Positions 5,389 to 5,395 of a stretch of 5,395 nt of DNA are shown here, piece by piece (the stretch's first letter is position 1; each line of letters begins with the position of its first letter). The notes under the pieces were generated by a model. The model was not told where the DNA came from, searched no databases, and saw only the letters and a list, made by a program, of their open reading frames with translations. The translations under genes and the position numbers were made by a program. The DNA comes from Candidatus Altarchaeum sp. CG2_30_32_3053 (GTDB lineage: Archaea > Altiarchaeota > Altiarchaeia > Altiarchaeales > Altiarchaeaceae): positions 1-5,395 of the forward strand of contig MNZY01000192.1 in assembly GCA_001873845.1 (NCBI GenBank), read 5' to 3'.

Positions 5389-5395
5389 CTCATCA

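Larger units (their letters stand above)
5145..5395. other. AT-rich downstream spacer, no gene seen
   Basis: No protein or RNA gene is recognisable in these 251 bases. The first 80 carry a small stem and a T run suited to ending the RPA transcript. The rest is nearly pure A/T, with a short tandem repeat, and ends in TATA-like and Shine-Dalgarno-like sequence. It most likely holds the promoter of a gene that begins past the window edge. Confidence 0.6.

Noticed and set aside
5386..5395. GTG start codon of a partial gene
   Set aside because: GTG overlaps the SD-like AGAGGTGG and only ten bases remain, too few to support a coding call.

Overview
This 5.4 kb window looks like AT-rich archaeal chromosome, most probably of a euryarchaeal or DPANN/Altiarchaeota-like organism. 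The main evidence is a replication protein A with four OB folds and a zinc-binding C-terminal module, as in Methanocaldococcus-type single-chain RPAs. Supporting evidence is the aspartate dehydrogenase route to NAD, start codons without ribosome binding sites, and TATA-like boxes placed where leaderless archaeal transcripts need them. The exact lineage cannot be read from the sequence alone.

Layout: 1-444 holds no convincing gene. From about 166 to 428 it carries a compact, non-coding, MITE-like element with near-perfect 23-bp inverted ends, an extra internal copy of the end motif, and three hairpins. The element stops 16 bases short of the nadX stop codon. 445-1227 (minus strand) is L-aspartate dehydrogenase (nadX). 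A 103-bp, very AT-rich divergent promoter region separates it from 1331-3028 (plus strand), an acetolactate synthase catalytic subunit (ilvB). A 352-bp intergenic region follows with TATA-like blocks, a duplicated 13-bp motif and a hairpin, but no convincing protein gene. 3381-5144 (plus strand) is RPA. The last 251 bp are AT-rich spacer ending in TATA-like and Shine-Dalgarno-like sequences, which suggests another gene starting just beyond the window.

The three genes are housekeeping and functionally independent: NAD precursor synthesis, branched-chain amino acid synthesis, and single-stranded DNA binding. Spacing and strand suggest three separate transcription units rather than an operon. 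The regulatory subunit ilvN and the partner genes nadA/nadC are not in view. The most unusual items are the small inverted-repeat element beside nadX and an altered thiamine-diphosphate/Mg motif in the acetolactate synthase (Ser-Glu-Gly where Gly-Asp-Gly is expected). I do not see a clear new defence or mobile system.
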